Counted from the first letter of the stretch, positions 1-60,780 are shown. The stretch is DNA of 64,000 bases from Fragum whitleyi (GCA_948146395.1 OX411557.1:31660077-31724076); one strand, 5' to 3'. The notes: generated by a model from the letters alone, not told the origin. Program-made: numbers and translations.

Positions 1-956
1 GAAGTTTTTCTAAGATTTTTCAGCCATTTTTGGCCATTTTTCAACCTTTCCGTTACCATTGAAACCAGAGTTTTTGAGGAAATTTAATTATTTTAACAAC
101 TTTTGAAGAGCTTCACCCAAAAAACATCTCTGCCAAGTTTCAGCTTGATTGGCCAAGTGGTTAAGGAGGAAAAGAATTTTTACAAAGATTTTCAGCCATT
201 TTCGGCCATTTTTCAACCTTTCCATTTCCATGCAAACCAGAGTTTTTGATGAAATTTAATTATTTTAACATCTTTTAAAGATCTTCACCCAAGAAACATC
301 TCTGCCAAGTTTCAGCTTTATTGGCCCAGTGGTTTAGGAGGAGAAGAATTTTTTCCAAGATTTTCAGCGATTTTCGGCCATTTTTCAACCTTTCCGTTAC
401 CATGGAAACCAGAGTTTTTGATGAAATTAAATTCTTTTAACAATTTTTGAAGAGCTTCACCTAAGAAACATCTCTGCCAAGTTTCAGCTTGATTGGCCTT
501 GTTGTTAGGGATGAGAAGAATTTTTTCTAAGATTTATGGTCATTTTCGGTCGTTTTCAGCCTTTCAGTTACCATGGAAACCAGAGTTTTAGATGAAATTA
601 AATTTTTTTAACAACTTTTGAAGTGCTTCACCCAAGGAACATCTCTGTCAAGTTTCAGCTTAATTGGCCTAGTGGTTTAGGAGAAGAAGAATTTTTTCTT
701 AGATTTTCGCGATTTTCAGCCTTTCTGTTGCCATGGCAACCAGAGTTATTTATAGATTTAAATTCTTTTAAAAACTTTTGAAGAGCTTCACCCAAGGAAC
801 ATCCATGCCAAGTTTCAGCTCGATTGGCCCAGTGGTTTAGGAGGAGAAGATGTTTAAAGAAATTGTGGACGGACGGACAGACAGACAGACGGACGGACGG
901 ACGGACGGACGGTGAGTGATCACAATAGCTCACCTTGAGCACTTTGTGCTCAGGCC
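1..956 (+). mobile_element. Tandem-core bivalve element, right part (5 cores of about 175 bp, ACGG tract, terminal hairpin)
   Basis: About five imperfect copies of a 170-180 bp unit, each with TTTCAGCTTGATTGGCC and CATGGAAACCAGAG, then a tetranucleotide tract (868-912, ACGG/ACAG) and a terminal hairpin AGCTCACCTTGAGCAC-TTT-GTGCTCAGG (928-953). This architecture (tandem cores, ACGG/ACAG microsatellite, hairpin end) resembles the pearl-type, Helitron-like non-autonomous elements described from bivalves. That assignment is inference. The left end is outside the window. Confidence 0.75.
868..912 (+). repeat. GGAC/AGAC tetranucleotide microsatellite
   Basis: Runs of ACGG and ACAG units directly after the 175-bp cores, part of the element structure. 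Confidence 0.9.
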
Positions 957-3062
957 AAAGATAGAGGCATAAATCATACAAAATACATCTAAAGATATCC
1001 TCCCCCTTGACATAGGTGTAAAGTTTCAGGTGATTGCTTTTTGTGATTCCAGGGACATCACACCATCACAAAGTGTTAGCATGATGATGATAAAAGCAAG
1101 GCTACAGCAATAATTTTCTTTTGAAATATGGGAGCTAAAAACCCAAGTTTTATCAATTAGCCCTCATTACTCACATGACAAAGATATCCAAACAGTTCTA
1201 GTTGATGTTCTAGAAAGAGATACTCATCATCTTCTTTGTCTCTCTGAAAAACACAACATTGGTATATCACATGTTATCCTCATAAATATATCAGGAGTGT
1301 GAAACTACGCATTTTCTGCTCTTGCCCCTGGTGAAAGATATTTCTCTTCATCCAGGATCAAAATGAACTTATTGATAAAAAAAGGAGATAAATTTTCTTC
1401 ATTAAAAATAATTTGACCTGTTGATACAAACAATAGTGTTTTTGTTCTCATATATATTATAAGGATCATTAAGAAATTTATCTTGTAATTAAAAGGTCCA
1501 TGAGGAGCCCTATCATATTATACTTATTTGACAGTTTAAAGGTAGGTAATTTGCAGGGGATATGCAAATCAGAGCAGCATTCCATAAGATTTATGTCTAG
1601 TGATAGCCCTTTCTGAAAAAGCCGACCTGTTTAGAGTTGAGCATCCTTTTCTCTAATTTGTACTGAACACTTGTTCATGGCTATTATTATATAATGCAAA
1701 TTATATAATTTTTCATTACTTTATATTTATATTGAGCACAGGTCAGGTTCTGTCAAAGTGCTGAATGAAAGAAAATAATCAAAAGGAGGGAAAAAAGACA
1801 TGTGAACGGTAGTTGGGTAATTATCAGCTACAAAATTTCTATTTGATTTTGTATGTAAAATTAAAATAAAGAAGTATTTAGCATTTTTAGCTCCAAATTT
1901 CAAAAGCTAAGCTTTGTGTTTGTGAGTGTGTGTTTGTTGTTGTTGTTCCTTTTTTTTATTTTACCAATTATTTTTTTCAATTATAAAAGGTATCAAGCTA
2001 AAACAACCTATCCTAAGTTATAATTTAACTTAATTTTAGCATTGGAATTTGTCAGCGTTTCTTGAAAGATATAATTTAACAAGAATATGGCATGCAGCCT
2101 ACATGCTTGAAAGGTGGTGCGCTAATTTGCACAGCAAGAGTGAAAGATAGAAGATGTCAGAAAATAGCTTTAAGAAAAGTAAAATTCTGAAGTTACAGTT
2201 TAAGCTTTAAAAAAGGCCTAAAGAATTATTAGTCTCTTTCTCACATTATCATAAAACAAATCTATAATAAGCATTCATGACTTTGTTTGCTTTTTTTTCA
2301 TACTTTCTAGCAGTATCCCCTAGAGCTATCACCTGCCTCAAGGTATTATTGACATTAATGGTGAAAATGAGACCCTAAGAACACTAATTCAATTGAATTT
2401 CAAAATCATTATGATAATTCTAACACATACAAAATAGATTATTCTAGATCCAAATCATTTACAACCAAATAAGTCCCTAATCAACAAATAGCACACATAT
2501 GGTTAGAAAATGGTTGAAAAAAATAAAAAATCACATCATATTGCATCCCTTTTTCATTGTGTGTTCAGATTGCTTCTCTAATTCTAATAAACCCTTATCA
2601 TACTGAATACAATCCTTTGAAAATGAGCTTGTGCATGACATTTCTAGTAATTTCCCATGTGCAAAAAGCAAACATCCAATCCATATTGTCTGACCAGTCT
2701 GCCTTATGTGCTCTGTAGAGAGATGGATATTATATCATCTTTAAAGGTCCTCAGTGAATGATTTCATTTCAGTGAGCAGTTGTCTAGGCTGCTTCATGAC
2801 TGTACCTCACAAGCACATGATATTTGTTGGAAATGCCGTGAACAGACTCAAATTCTATCAAAATCAAAGTACTGGTGGCACTGAAAGTTAACTTATTATT
2901 GATCATTAATTCACTTTGAAAATCAATGTTATTCCAAAGTCTGGCTTGAAAGGGAACATATGTATTGTAGACTAAGAAAGGACTGCACATGTGTGTAAAC
3001 TGATCATTTTCTACACATCCTAACAAACCAAAATAATCCTTTTTAGGTAGTTGAACCATAAA

Positions 3063-3173
3063 AGTTCTGAACATTTCGAAACTCATGAACTTTCACAATG
3101 TTGACCGAGGTTTCCTAATGAAAATCATTAGCTTCCGAAAGGCTGCAGAACTAATACAGGTCTACTACCTTAA
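3063..3173. mobile_element. Foldback MITE family H1, partial copy
   Basis: Contains TTGACCGAGGTTTCCTAATG and ends GGTCTACTACCTTA, as in fuller copies at 43358, 50285 and 62015. The right half of the central palindrome is missing. Confidence 0.7.
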
Positions 3174-4347
3174 GCATGACAAGGGTTAAAACATGATGCA
3201 ACAACTAACGGCAAGATGAAACACAAGCTCTACCATTTAAACATGGCTTTTAAAAATACTTACAGAATCCTTTCCACGCTAAAATAATCACAGTATTCAT
3301 ACAGTATGAAATCATATAATCTAAATTTAGTTGATCACTACAAATTGCTTTGTTTTGTACCTCCAAGACAAATGAATCTGAGAAATATCTATTTTCATTC
3401 TTTTGCAGAAAATTGTGTCCATAGACATGTCAAGAATTGTAAAATGTCTGCTGAAGTTTCTTGTTTTCAATCTATAATATACATTAGTGAAATCAAAATA
3501 AAGGAATACAATATGAATTATAGTTAAAAAGGTTTATTATTTTTTTTTGAGTATGAGACTTTGAAGCTTCATTATTTTTCTACTTCTTCTCAGTTAAATT
3601 CTATAACAAAACTGATTTAAAATACCTTAAATAACAAAAAATTGACCTGTTTTCAAGATAATTCTTATTTCAGCTATTACTTTCATAAAGAAAGGGGCCT
3701 GAGTGTACCATATGTCTGTTTTAGTGCTCTGGATAGTTTAAATAATGCAGCTATATTATTACTTGATATGACAAATGTATATACTAATAAAGCAAACTGT
3801 AATTCAAATTTATATGAGTAATGATAATGAATCTACCATAAGTATAATTGTTATGAGATCACCAAAAATTTGACAAAATGCAGTAATGTTTGTACTGATT
3901 ACCCAAAATTTCTCAAAAGCTTTCTTAAAAATATATATTTTCACTTTACAATCACTTCCATTAACAACTCTGTCACAAACTTGACTAACAGACTATGAAG
4001 ACAAAGATCAAACTGCATTTATTTACAGGATGATCTTTGTTGACAATACTTCTGACAAAAAAATGATATTTCTGTCCTGAATTCGAAATGTAAAAGATTG
4101 CAAAATGTTATAAAATGATATCAAGCTTTGCTTGTGTACTTGTGTTCCTGAACTTCATGACAAAGGTTTAATAATTAAATTCAGAACTCTTTCAACCTAT
4201 TTTGCCTTCTACATGGGATATTTAAATATGCAAATTGTCAAACTTTTGAAAATCATGATTTGTCAATCTAAAGTTATACCATCATCATCTCCTGAAAATT
4301 TTGTAAAAAGTAAAACTAAATATAATAATGAAGCAATTTCATTTTTT

Positions 4348-4822
4348 TCCTGAATATGAATAAAGTCTGATGGAGGAGGAGTTATATGCAAAAGGTTAAA
4401 TCCGAGGGCAGAACCCGAGGATTTTCCTTTGCATATAACTCCTTCCCCCACATATTCATAGACACATTTATGCGAAAATGAAAAGATATCCAGTATAACA
4501 TAATCACAATTTGGAAATTAGTTTTATTACCCTTTTCTTGGTGTAAAATAGTAAAATTACATTTTTCTGGATGTAAAATCTATAAATAAGGAATGATTTA
4601 TACATTTGGAATATTTCACAGAAAAAAATGTGTGTAATTAATTATGTGGGTTATAATGATATCAAAAGCATCAATGTTTCTGCTAAAGATGAGGTATGAC
4701 ATCATAAATGGGTGGAGCTATCTGTGTACTCAATTAAACACTTGACATATGAATTTAATTGTGAATGAAATTCTATGTAATTTCTTCTTATTTCATATAT
4801 GCATCTTACGTCAATCGTGTTA
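4348..4822 (+). mobile_element. 450-bp intronic repeat, copy 1, with foldback head
   Basis: Shares its full length with 8029-8492. It starts GAATAAAGTCTGATGGAGG, then a stem (GGAGTTATATGCAAAAGG paired with CCTTTGCATATAACTCC), then about 330 bp ending TTATTTCATATATGC. No coding capacity seen. Confidence 0.75.
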
Positions 4823-5016
4823 TAATGTTATATAATACAATACAAATATGAGGATTGTCACAATATTTCAAGCAATTTTCATTTAAAGCAAACATATTAT
4901 TGATTACATAAAAATCAAAACAAAGTCCTTTTTCAAAAATAGCCCAAAAGAGAAGCTACATGTGTGTGAATTGATCAAACAAATAAAATTGTTCTAAGAC
5001 AAAATAAATGTATAAA

Positions 5017-5238
5017 CCCTTTGCTGTTTAATCCCTGCTTTTTACGTGCCTGTGATTTTATGATTGAGAAAATATTGTGAAAAAAGAAATTGCTCCTGAC
5101 AAGCAATTTCTTCTTTTTCCACACTATTTTCTACCCTACTGAATAGTTATTTTTCAAATTAAATCCACTTTGAATTTTCGTCTGCAAAACCTTTGAATTT
5201 GGACATGTCTAAAATTTTGTAAAACAGGAAAGGGTTAA
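5017..5238 (-). mobile_element. MITE, AACCCTTT family, copy 1
   Basis: Ends AACCCTTTGCTGTTTAAT and AAACAGGAAAGGGTTAA are inverted. The body (ATAGTGTGGAAAAAGAAG in the other orientation) matches 39548-39776 and 60806-61019. Confidence 0.8.
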
Positions 5239-5646
5239 GATTAGGCAAAGACTTTGGGACAGCCCCCTTTAATACTCATACAACAATGACCCAGTTTATA
5301 TAGCAACCAAATAATGTGATATCACTGAAGCAAAGCAACCAGTCAATATCTAGAAAGGCTTTGCTAAAAATCAATCTATCTCAAAGTTAAAATGTTTTCT
5401 TAAACTAGTGAAAAAATTATAAGACTTGTAAGTTTTATTTTATCTCGTGAACAAAAATGCGTCACGACTTTTAAAAATGAGGGCTTCTGAACATGCACCT
5501 AACATTACAGAAATTCACTTTCTGATATAATGGACAGTCAAAGGAAGTCAAATTGTAGCCATGTTTACAATCTGACTTACACGGGTTTTGCTTTCCATTC
5601 ATTTATTAATATTTACTCTTTTATAAAAAGAAAATACATAACAAAC

Positions 5647-6580
5647 GAGGGTTGTCCAAAAAGTGCTGCCAGTTATTTATCATTCAGTATTATTCAACAT
5701 TTTTTCAGCAATTATAGGCATGACAATATACTACAGATTTACAATTGATTCACAAAAATTAAAACATGCTGTGAAAAATCATTCCCATAGCAACATTAAA
5801 TTGAGGTGAGCAGGCACTTTATATCATGTAGTATATTTTTATTTATTGAATTAGTACTCGCATATTTGCAGAAAGATTATATTTAGTATGTGTGGATGAG
5901 TAATGATAGATCAACATAATTCTTTTTGCAAGTTCATTCATATATAGATAACTGCACTGCATTTCTTCAGAAGAGTAACACTTTAAATAGAGCCATAAGG
6001 AAGTATAATAAGACTTGGGTACTAAATTATACATATATTATGCCAACATCACCCTCAATATCCTGTGAAATTACTGACAATTGTTTTTCATGTTTTCATA
6101 TGTTTTTTAGCTATAATGTGCATCTTCTCTATGCTGTCTGTCCTTTTTTTTAATCCAGCTATCACATGTTGGATTCAATTATTTGATGTTAAAACAATTA
6201 AAATGATATCTCCACAATAATAAGAGAATTTCTTGGGTAAATTCTCTCACTGGACCTCAGATCTGCTTTCATTTGTTGTTTTAACATATTCATAGCGCAA
6301 TAATTAGGCAGGGGAGAATTAACATTATTCAATTACATAATTCAATCATTTTTAATACCTCGTTAAAGATATCTATTATATATTTAATTCAAGTGCTCCA
6401 TTCACATCAACCTGATGTCGCTATGGTGATTATAAATCACATGCTGTTAACATTTTTGTTAAGTTGGTTGCATCAACCTTTAGAATATGCATAAAGCTAT
6501 CATTGAATAAAATATTATCAATTATGTAGAAAAAATAAATGGTTGGCTGATATTTTACCAAAACTTTTTGGACAGTCCTC
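5647..6580. mobile_element. Mariner-like non-autonomous element
   Basis: Inverted ends GAGGGTTGTCCAAAAAGTGC and GAGGACTGTCCAAAAAGTTT, with a subterminal inverted block containing CATAGC-ACAT. The TIR sequence resembles mariner ITRs. No transposase frame was found in the 934 bp. Target-site duplication is unclear. Confidence 0.55.
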
Positions 6581-6776
6581 TTAAACAGCTACTGTGGCTT
6601 GAGCTGCTACAATTTAATCTTTATTTGAATTCAAATGTAACATTATCAAAATTGTGTTTCATTGAAAAAAAATACTGATTTGCAAATAAAATAATGACTT
6701 ATTCAATTCTCAAAGAACATTATTGGAACTTATTCGAATCTTTTATCAATTTTAGAACAACATATCATGGACTTAC

Positions 6777-53921
<47,145 letters not shown>

Positions 53922-56160
53922 TGTCGTCTGACGTTAACGTCTAATACCTAACTCTTAACTACTATCTCCAGAACTCCCTACATCATCTCACTTCTTGTAT
54001 CAATGTCTGATTCTATTTATCCAGATAAGAACTATGTTTTTGTAGGAATTCTAATCACTGAAAAATTTACAGATCACTGCTATCAAAATAATTAATACAC
54101 TCATTTACATTTGGAACGAATATTGGCCTCCGTCATTTACCGATCCTTTTTTAAAAAAAACGGAGGATGTTCTACTAAAAAGTTATGAAAGCAGCTGTTT
54201 TATGTCGAGTCGTAACCATCGTGTTGTTTTATGTTTGTGACAAAAGGCCTGTATTTCAGAGACGAAAATCTGATGACGGTTTGACGACGTCTTGATATCT
54301 ATAACTATCAATGCACCAATTTAAATTAATGTGATTCTTGTATGTTTTTTTTTTCAGAACAAATTTGAACGAAGCTGAAGAGGACTTTTAAAAATTCTGT
54401 TCAAAAAGAAATTTGAGTATATTGTAGGTCTGAAAACATGGTTATCTTTCTTATTTTCTCAATGGTTTCTTTTTGTATATTGTTCTTAATTGTTTCATTC
54501 TTAAACTGCTCTTAATTGTTACAATCTTTAACAACCTTTTTTGTCCAATACTTCATTTCTGGCTAGTCTATAATAATCGGTTGTGTATAAAAAAAATTTG
54601 AAAATACGAAAATTTTAAACCTGAACGACCTTGAGAGAAACGTCTATTATATTTACGCACAACGGAAACTAAAACAGATTTAATTAGGCTTTTATTGATT
54701 CGCAATTTACCATTTACTTGTTAGAACTGATCCTTTTCGACCATGTAAACCAATTACGTAAATGTTTACTTTAATACTTTACATCGGTAGGTCCAAACTT
54801 GGGAAACAAGTTCTTATAACCTAGAGTATTTTCTTTCGACTCTACCTTCTCCCATAGCGATGTAATATATATGATCCGTTATTCAGTAAACATACCTAAT
54901 TGACAATAAATATGGCAATGGAATAAACACATGACTTAAGTACGTATTCTAAAATATTTCAAAATTTCTTATTCATAAAGCCAGAAAAAATATGTTATTT
55001 TTATTAAAAAAAATGATGATTTGTACCTCTTTATGTAACCGTTTTCCCACAGTTCAGATTTTTTTGCACTAAAGGTTTTAAGCACTTAGATGTGCGGTTT
55101 ATTAAGCGACTGTTTGATGACCTTTTTTGGCGGTCGATTAGTACAGTGAATTTTACTTCATTCACTTGGAAAGATAATCAAAATTAATTGAAAATAATAT
55201 ACGATGACTTTATAAACTTCAAAAATGGAGGAAATAAAGAATATGATAATAATAATAATACGTTTTTATTTCATTTGCGTACAATTATTACATTATAGCA
55301 TTATCTTATTTCCTTGTTTTCATAATTATCATCAGTAATTATCATTGTTTTATTATTATAATAATTCATCGACATAATTATTTTCATTTGTATTTTGAAT
55401 AACATGGTGAAAAGAAAACTTTATTCAATTAGATAAATAAATAGATCAGAGATCTAAAATTGAAACAAACTTTGGGAAAAGATGGTCAATTTTCTTAGTA
55501 TGGCAGTAAATATGTGCTTAATCCTTTATAAAGAACATACCCTTCACTTTTCTTTACTATATGATCGTATTGCGCCGAAATTTCACAACACCATTATAAA
55601 TATTCTAAATTATAAATAATCAAAAATCACAAAAACTATCCCCAAAATGTCACACACTATTCCATACTGTTCAATACACGACATTAGATAATGGATATCT
55701 ACCCTGTTTTGTATTGAATATATATTCATAAAGTGCGACCTGAAAAATTCCAATAGTCTTGTTTCCTTTACCGGCTTCCCCCTTTATTCTAAATTATTTT
55801 TTGCCATTTCACAGTTCAGGTGGATTTGAAAAGGAGTGTATGCAAAAAATCTAATTCCCAAAGATCAGTATGTTTTTTTAAAAAATATCAAAAAACGATT
55901 TTGAGTTACGTATATACATTTTTGAGCTTTGATATTTTTTTTCTTTTCGGACAAAGAGGCAAAAAGGGGATATAGTCCGCATTCTAAATTTTAACTCCTT
56001 TACCAGTCAAATGACTTCAATATTTGGTTCGGATATCATTGCAAAAGCAGCTTGTCTCAAACACAAGCTGCGGATGCTGATTTCCGTTGCCCGAGCAACC
56101 GTTTCACCAATTCCCATAAGCTTTCTGAATAACATCCTCTGAACAAATAATTATAATAAT
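53922..56160. other. Upstream of ITPR exon 1, no gene seen
   Basis: Should contain the ITPR 5' UTR and promoter, but I could not place a transcription start or a convincing core promoter. The rest is AT-rich with a short ATA run near 55245. Confidence 0.5.
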
Positions 56161-56431
56161 AATAATTGAATATATATAAAGAAAGTGTTAGCTGGCGATC
56201 TGATTCTCGTGACTGTAGTTACAGCATTCGATCAACTTCTAACACTGCTTCGATGACTAAAATAGACTCGTTAACAATCTATCCCTCGAAACATGAACAC
56301 ATTTTCTATATTAAGTTTTGGATAACCGGACGTGTTAAATTTCCTATTACATATGTTCCAATTTATTTGTCCTTATTGTACATATATGTACTTGGATGTA
56401 AATAAAAGATTTGTTCTGTTCTGTTCTGTTC
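56161..56431 (+). mobile_element. Probable LINE 3' end with TTCTG tail
   Basis: TTGGATGTAAATAAAAGATT is followed by four TGTTC units (56411-56431), like the TGTC-tailed 3' end of the intact LINE. An open frame of 79 codons precedes it but shows no known motif. Confidence 0.45.
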
Positions 56432-56560
56432 ATTTACATTAACGTCACCACAACGTCGTAAGATGTCGCATTTTTAAATAAATGTTCTTATGTACAATAT
56501 CGAAACTAACCGCTTGATGCCTTCACGGTTGAACGTCCTACATGTACGTTACGGAAACAA

Positions 56561-56700
56561 CGCCAGCCATGCGTTCAGGATTACAAAACGGTGCAAATAA
56601 TTTTCAAATTATACCCCGCTTTGCAGACGCGATTGCGTGCATAGCGCGGGTATAATTGTCAAACTGTTTGTACTGTTTTGTCATCATGAACGCTAGGCAG
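56561..56700. mobile_element. Foldback element, CCCCGCTTTGC family, copy 5
   Basis: Arms CAAATTATACCCCGCTTTGC and GCGCGGGTATAATTGTCAAA, outer pairing of GCGTTCAGGATTACAAAACG with TTTTGTCATCATGAACGC. Confidence 0.85.
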
Positions 56701-56704
56701 ACGA

Positions 56705-58385
56705 AATGTATGATCAGACAGAGTAGAAGGATGTTATTTTTCTATTTTCGATCTTTCATTTACCCTATATACGTTTATAAGGCTTAATTTTCATTTTTTT
56801 ACAAATATTACTTTAGCATATTTTATCGTTAAGAATATTCAGATCAAAATTTTGATTCATAAGAGGTACCGAGGGTCAATCATTTTGAAAATTGCAAATA
56901 TGCAGCGCTACTTTCTTTCGGGTATCGTTCAACTCATTAACAAATCACCTCTTAACTAAGTATAGTCTTAAACATCATATGAAGTAGAAAATTCTGGTAA
57001 CTTTTTGAGGCTTAGTATCTTAGAAATAGAGATATCTTCTTTTTAAAACTTTCCTTACTTACATTTGGTTTGGTGGCAAAGGTTAAATATGCCTTTTAAT
57101 GTGTACACTTTACAAATATAAAAAAGAGAGGGGAAAAAAAACGATATTACGTTTTTTTTTTGCTCCGTCCATATATGTTTTCTAATGATTTTCGCATTTT
57201 GAAGTCATCCCTCTACACATTCAAACAAAACACATCAGCACTGCGTACGTTCAGGATGCGAAAAATGTTTGTAAACGTCAAGAAATCGAAGCATTTCACA
57301 AACGGGTCGCGAACATTAATGGTATGTTTTAGCCACAGTCACCTGAATTGTTTTCAAGTAATTGTGACCCTTCAAGCGAAAAGGGACCATCTTGGTAGTG
57401 TGTTATCTGTCGACCCTAGTCAGACTGCGCAAACTGCGCAGAGTGACTAGGGTCGAATCTTTGCGCTCTTTACTAATTTTCTGAATCTAGAATAACCAAT
57501 CTCCCTTCCTGTAAAAAAAAAAATACGAAATGCAACCCCTGGTTGATCTGTTCTAGAACCAATCTCTTTTTCAAATGTTTATTTTACGGAGTTCCAAGAT
57601 GGTCCCTTTTTCCCATTATTTGATACGTAATTGTAACATAGATAAATACATGTATGTTCGATCTGACGTGACTTGTGTATTTTCTATTTGTTCTAAAATT
57701 GTAGAAAAAAGATCAGAAGAATTAGGAAATTACATCTTTAAGATAAACAAGCACTTAAATAGGATTAAACGTGTTTGACCTTGATTATAGTATTTATTTT
57801 CATTATAACCCCACCAACGACCTTTACACAGTATGCCAAACCTTCAATTTCAGATATAAATTCGCTCGGCTTGGGTTGTACTGGGCTGCCAATCTTGGGA
57901 ACGTGAGCTCGCCAGACCTTCATCTAACATTTTGCATTAGAGTCAGTCCGATAAAATCAATAAAATATATAAAGGAAAATGCAAAAATGTGAAAGTGACC
58001 ACGTTCTTTCGGTACTCAGTATATTGAAGAAATGTCTAGGACGAAACTCGCTCATTTAGCGGAGGAGTTTCACATTTTCACAATCCGTTTCAGATACAGC
58101 ATTGATGTAGGAATTAACAATTTGATATCACTATTTCTCAAACGAGCATAAAAGGTTAAGACTACCACACCATACTACTATTTCAAATAGAAATACGGGA
58201 TACCTGAAATTCCAACAAAACTCGTTTGTTGGCTTCCTCCTCTCGGGCAGATATGAATTATTATGTTTTTTTTTTTTAAAAAAGATTTCTTGTCTTCTAC
58301 CAATAAGGTTTTCAGAAACCAAAAATAGTACATTTTATATTTCATAGAACAATATGTGACCCTTCTGAAATGTGTTTCAACCGTG
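56705..58385. other. Intergenic stretch, one hairpin, no gene seen
   Basis: Only the hairpin at 57411-57455 stands out. Open frames up to 96 codons show no recognisable domain. Confidence 0.5.
57411..57455. repeat. GC-rich hairpin, 21-bp arms
   Basis: CGACCCTAGTCAGACTGCGC and its near-complete complement around AAC, two mismatches. Confidence 0.85.
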
Positions 58386-58387
58386 AT

Positions 58388-58600
58388 GTTTGTTTGTTTG
58401 TTTGTTTGAGTGGGGGTTTACGCCGCCTTCAAAAAATCTCTCAGGAGCACCTAACAATAGATTCCTGGTATGTCTCACACCAGTACTACCATTACATCCT
58501 TTTCTATCCAACATAGGTCTACGATTTTTCGACTAATTTGTGACAGACAAATAGTCGGAAAGAATGAGTGCCGCCGTCGGGGATCGAACTCCAACCGATG
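58388..58600 (-). mobile_element. tRNA-derived SINE, family 1, minus copy with TTTG tail
   Basis: GTTTGTTTGTTTG tail at the left, CACCTAACAATAGATTCCTG body, GCCGTCGGGGATCGAACTCC partial head. Confidence 0.82.
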
Positions 58601-58729
58601 TGAACAAGCCATGGAAATACTGGTCGGTAAAATAGTCAATACCATATAAGGGATATTTTAGTTTTGCAAGCGGCCTTAAACACCGTAATCTTAGTTTTGA
58701 GAGGTGTCTACATCAAGATTTCACCACAG

Positions 58730-58794
58730 ACCAAGGGATCTGACTCCATTTTGTTCCTTTCGTAAGGAACAAAATGGAGTTAGAGCCCTTAGTT
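58730..58794. repeat. Hairpin with about 28-bp arms
   Basis: CCAAGGGATCTGACTCCATT with TTGTTCC pairs with GGAACAAAATGGAGTTAGAG and CCCTTAG around TTTCGTAA. Confidence 0.82.
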
Positions 58795-59199
58795 CGGAAG
58801 AGTCATCGACTAATAAACTGGGAGCCCGTTGACTCTAGTACCGATTGATCTTGGGAAAGTGACCCAGTCAACATCGAACCAGCGATTTTTTGTAGATTGA
58901 ATGATCGCTTCCATCATTCAATCGGAAGTCTATTATTAACCTCCGATATTCACCGCGATGATGCCTAAAATTTTCTCTTTTTTTGTTAATTAAACGTTGT
59001 TAATAAATTTGCGAGTCGTAGAAAGGCAATTAAGGTCGCCAGCCCCGGTTAACTCTTAGTTGTATGACATCGATATCTTATATACTAGACAAGAGTTCTA
59101 ACCGACCATTTTTTTAAAAAAAATTTAAGATAGAAATCTGAATACGAGAAGTCAAATCCATCACATTAACAAATTGTCAATAAGTTGAAAAGGGAAAAA

Positions 59200-60780
59200 G
59201 CTAATGGTGGTGCTTGAATCAATATTAGGCGATTTTAACACCGATGTTACTAGGGTTGATGATAATCGTCTGTTTAAATCTGTTAAGTCATTCTCAAACA
59301 TTTTTAGCGTTGAACAGTTAATTGCTGACTTTACTTAAGTCTACAACATGTCTCGGATGAGGACAAAAATTCTCAGAGTGGAGTTTTGCCTGTTGGCTTA
59401 AGTGATCACTCTGCGATAACGTTTACCAGAAAAATCGCAAAAATATGTTTTCGATAAAAAAAAGAGATCTCAAAGTTCGGTCACTCAAAATTATTCGAAG
59501 CAGGATTTCTTTGCAAACTTACTAGACATTGGGCCAACTTTTTTCTGGCCCGCTTTCGGGTCGAGCGTAGACTGGTCTCACTGTCGAATATCATAATAGC
59601 CTATTCTAGGCTATTCTGAAAGTCGATATGTGGACCAGTCTAGAGCTGGTAGCTCGCTTTCTGAGAGATACTCTGATATTGCGGACAACAGTAACCGCCC
59701 AGGGTCAGAAATAAGTTGGCCCAATGACTGGTCCTCTGTATATACGAGTGATGATACTAATGAAGCATGGCTTAATTTCATATCTTTTTGCCGTCACAGA
59801 AAAGTATCAAGCCTATGACTAACATTGGCTTTAAAATTTAAATTTACATAATTTATTTGGTAGGCGACTTCAGCCTGTTCAAGCATTTGAATAGCTTAAG
59901 TAGCAGCTAAGCAACTTGGTTGGATGAAATTCCTTGTCGTTTTGTAAAAGAGAGTGCTCCTATCATTGCAAGTCTTCTTACTCACATTTCAATTTGTCAT
60001 TGATACGAGGTATTGTTCAAGAAGATCTGAAAGGTGATTTGTGTTGTTTCTGTCTATAAGAAGCATGATAAAAACAGATGTGTCCAATTACAGACTTGTT
60101 TCGAAATTAAGTTCAATTTCAAAAAGTCTGTAAAGAATAGGTAAATTACCAAAAAGAAAGATATTTATCTGATAAAAAAACCCCTTGTTATACCAATTTT
60201 AATCAGAGTCAGAAAAATATCTGGGTGTTGTGTTAGCCAATGCTTTAGATTTTGAATCTACTTTTTTTTCTTTTATAAGTCAAGTTCTAGGCTTAATTTC
60301 TTATATAGCGAAGACAAATTCTTGTTATTCCATTGAAAAATCCTCGCCATATCGCTTCTACAGCGCCATTTTGATTATGCCTGTTCACCTTGTTTTTTAG
60401 TATTTAGAAGAAACTTCAAATAAGACAAAATAAAATGACTAGATCTGAACTTTGATTGTCGACAGTACATATCTATGGATCATTTTTTTAACTAAACATG
60501 TACCATTTTGAGAAGGGATTTAATCAAAATTAATATGTTATGTTTATAACATTTTCAATATTTCTTCCCTCTCTTATCTACAACAACTTTTCATCCCAGC
60601 AGACACCGTCCATTATCTTTATACCAGATTTAACTATGAATCTTGCTTTAGTCAAAGCATTTGGTACGAAATCGTTCGCATACTACGGATGTTCATTTTG
60701 GAATCATTTATCAGTCAACATTAAATCTTCAACTATTTTAGTCAAGAAGCATTTTTTTCAGTTGTCAATTGGATAAAATT
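59200..60780 (+). pseudogene. Decayed LINE (endonuclease-RT relic)
   Basis: Broken frames carry the LINE landmarks in order: LGDFNTDVTRVDDNRLF near 59228 (endonuclease), GLSDHSAITFTRK near 59397 after a frameshift, SSVYTSDDTNEAWLNF near 59735, VYKKHDK and VSNYRLVSKLSSISK near 60055-60120 (RT), and SFAYYGCSFWNHLSVNIKSS near 60675 (C-terminal WN-P-like motif). Several stops and shifts make it non-functional. A MITE interrupts it at 59531-59722. It differs from the intact LINE of intron 5. Confidence 0.8.
59531..59722 (+). mobile_element. MITE, GGGCCAACTTATT family, copy 2 (inside LINE relic)
   Basis: GGGCCAACTTTTTTCTGGCC to AGAAATAAGTTGGCCC, full-length relative of 29146-29324. The LINE coding relic continues on both sides. 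Confidence 0.88.

Larger units (their letters stand above)
957..6776 (-). other. ITPR intron 21 (left part), no exon recognised
   Basis: After the donor of exon 21 I searched the minus strand to the window edge for the next conserved ITPR block and found nothing convincing. Apart from the repeats listed separately, 957-3060 and 3175-4345 are AT-rich DNA with no structure I can name. Confidence 0.6.
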
